NCBI GenBank assembly: GCA_015227615.1
Contig: JAALGZ010000007.1
Coordinates: 1,736,001 to 1,800,000 of the forward strand
DNA length: 64,000 bases
From: Labyrinthula sp. Ha
Taxonomy: Eukaryota > Sar > Bigyra > Labyrinthulida > Labyrinthulaceae
Direction: 5' to 3'
Positions 62,957 through 64,000 of this stretch are shown in pieces. The notes below the pieces were generated by a model. It ran no database searches. It worked only from the letters and a program-made list of their open reading frames with translations, and was not told the origin of the DNA. Both the position numbers and the translations under genes were made by a program. Numbering within the stretch: position 1 is the stretch's first letter; the number at the start of each line of letters is the position of its first letter.

Positions 62957-64000
62957 TAACTAGCAGTTTGCATCTTAAAGGTTTATTTCGGTAAGTGTTC
63001 AGTTTTGGCGCAAACTCTTCTGGTTTCACCTAATTGATACTCTATACAAATGGGTTAGGTTTTTCGTACGCGATAGCATGATTCCCTGCAAATGAAGTAA
63101 TCTGCAGTATACTAATGGCATACTTCTAAACTTAAGAACTCGAGCGATGAGCTACCTACTATTCAAACCAAATGTGTTATCGTAGTTTTAAATTAAGGCT
63201 AGGTCTATTAAGTGAGCTGTCCAATGTAGCTGAAGTAAGATGCACAGTGTCATGTGAGCAATCATTCTGTTTCATTGGCAGCTATTAGTTCTACAGAGAA
63301 CCATAAGCCAACTCCACCAAAACTAGTTTATAACATAATATAGGACGGTAAGAAATTATGATACTGATAAGCGTGAACTACTGCTGTAAATCAATTCCAT
63401 AAATTAAGGTTTCTTAATGGTTGTATTTCGACTGATGGACACATGCGTAGAGCCTTTGGGAGAAAAAAATAAGAAGTTCTTTAGTTTAAACTTTTTAAAC
63501 TTTAGAACACGAGCAAAATGCACTCTCTTCTTATATAGAGAAAAGTCTAGCTTTTTTTGGACACAGGATTGGGGATACTAATTTGGACGAACGTAGTTGG
63601 TAGCTTTCTTAGGCACTACTTCTGTATAACTGCCAAAGTTACAATAATCTACTTCGTTTCTACCAGGAAATATTGGTTTTGCCAAGTTTTTTATCTTCGT
63701 CAGACAGTTTGAGAAATAATCGCCCTCTCACTCTTTAAACCTCGATTGGAAAAGTACTGATTAATACAGAGGAAAAAGGTAGTCCATATGGAATTGGAAG
63801 AAGAAACTGACTAATTAGCTTCTACAAAGGTTTTTGACCCCTCAAAAGAATATAACTTCTTCTCTTATGACTGTAAAATCTTGGAGACTACATCATCTCA
63901 TTGATATGTCGCCGTATTGTAATAGTGATTTCACTTGTCTAAGTCTCTAGTAAACAAATGAAAAGAAAAGCAAATACTTAGTATTTTCTCCTGTAATGAT
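62957..64000. other. Sequence downstream of Sec63
   Basis: No gene, RNA or repeat is recognised. The Sec63 3' untranslated region should lie at its start. Confidence 0.4.

Overview
The window looks like nuclear DNA of a heterotrophic protist. It is AT-rich, uses TAA, TAG and TGA as ordinary stops, and its genes are split by very small GT-AG introns (27-48 nt in every case I could resolve). Genes are compact but lie in small clusters between long gene-poor stretches rich in decayed mobile elements. Heme is made by 5-aminolevulinate synthase (the C4 route), which fits a non-photosynthetic eukaryote. The Ty3-type integrase at the left end recalls elements I know from oomycetes, so a stramenopile-like protist is possible, but I cannot fix the lineage from this sequence.

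Layout. 1-2.9 kb: the 3' part of a Ty3/Gypsy-type element whose polyprotein end runs integrase, chromodomain, SANT/Myb-like segment and MT-A70 (m6A-type) methyltransferase in one open frame; this is the most striking feature. 5.2-6.7 kb: a small four-helix membrane protein, then a broken inverted copy (A) of a gene whose intact copy (B) lies at 59 kb. 10.5-12.8 kb: glutamine-dependent NAD+ synthetase in five exons. 15.2-19.7 kb: an old Ty1/Copia fossil carrying a 131-bp MITE with a perfect 9-bp target duplication. 19.8-22.1 kb: a long orphan protein on the minus strand. 26.6-28.3 kb: 5-aminolevulinate synthase with two heme-regulatory CP motifs. 28.3-37.3 kb: a gene desert with short exon-like relics.

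37.3-41.3 kb: an ACBP-domain protein with four C-terminal repeats, convergent with mitochondrial phenylalanyl-tRNA synthetase. 45.3-50.5 kb: a myosin with a C-terminal membrane hairpin, convergent with a Nudix hydrolase. 57.5-63 kb: an uncertain split or decayed gene, intact copy B, a possible membrane-protein reading frame, a SETD9-like SET-domain protein and, divergent from it, the ER translocon co-chaperone Sec63.

The host genes are mostly unlinked housekeeping functions: NAD and heme synthesis, mitochondrial translation, ER translocation, acyl-CoA binding, and motor-driven membrane traffic. No operon-like logic is visible. No tRNA, rRNA or CRISPR array was recognised.
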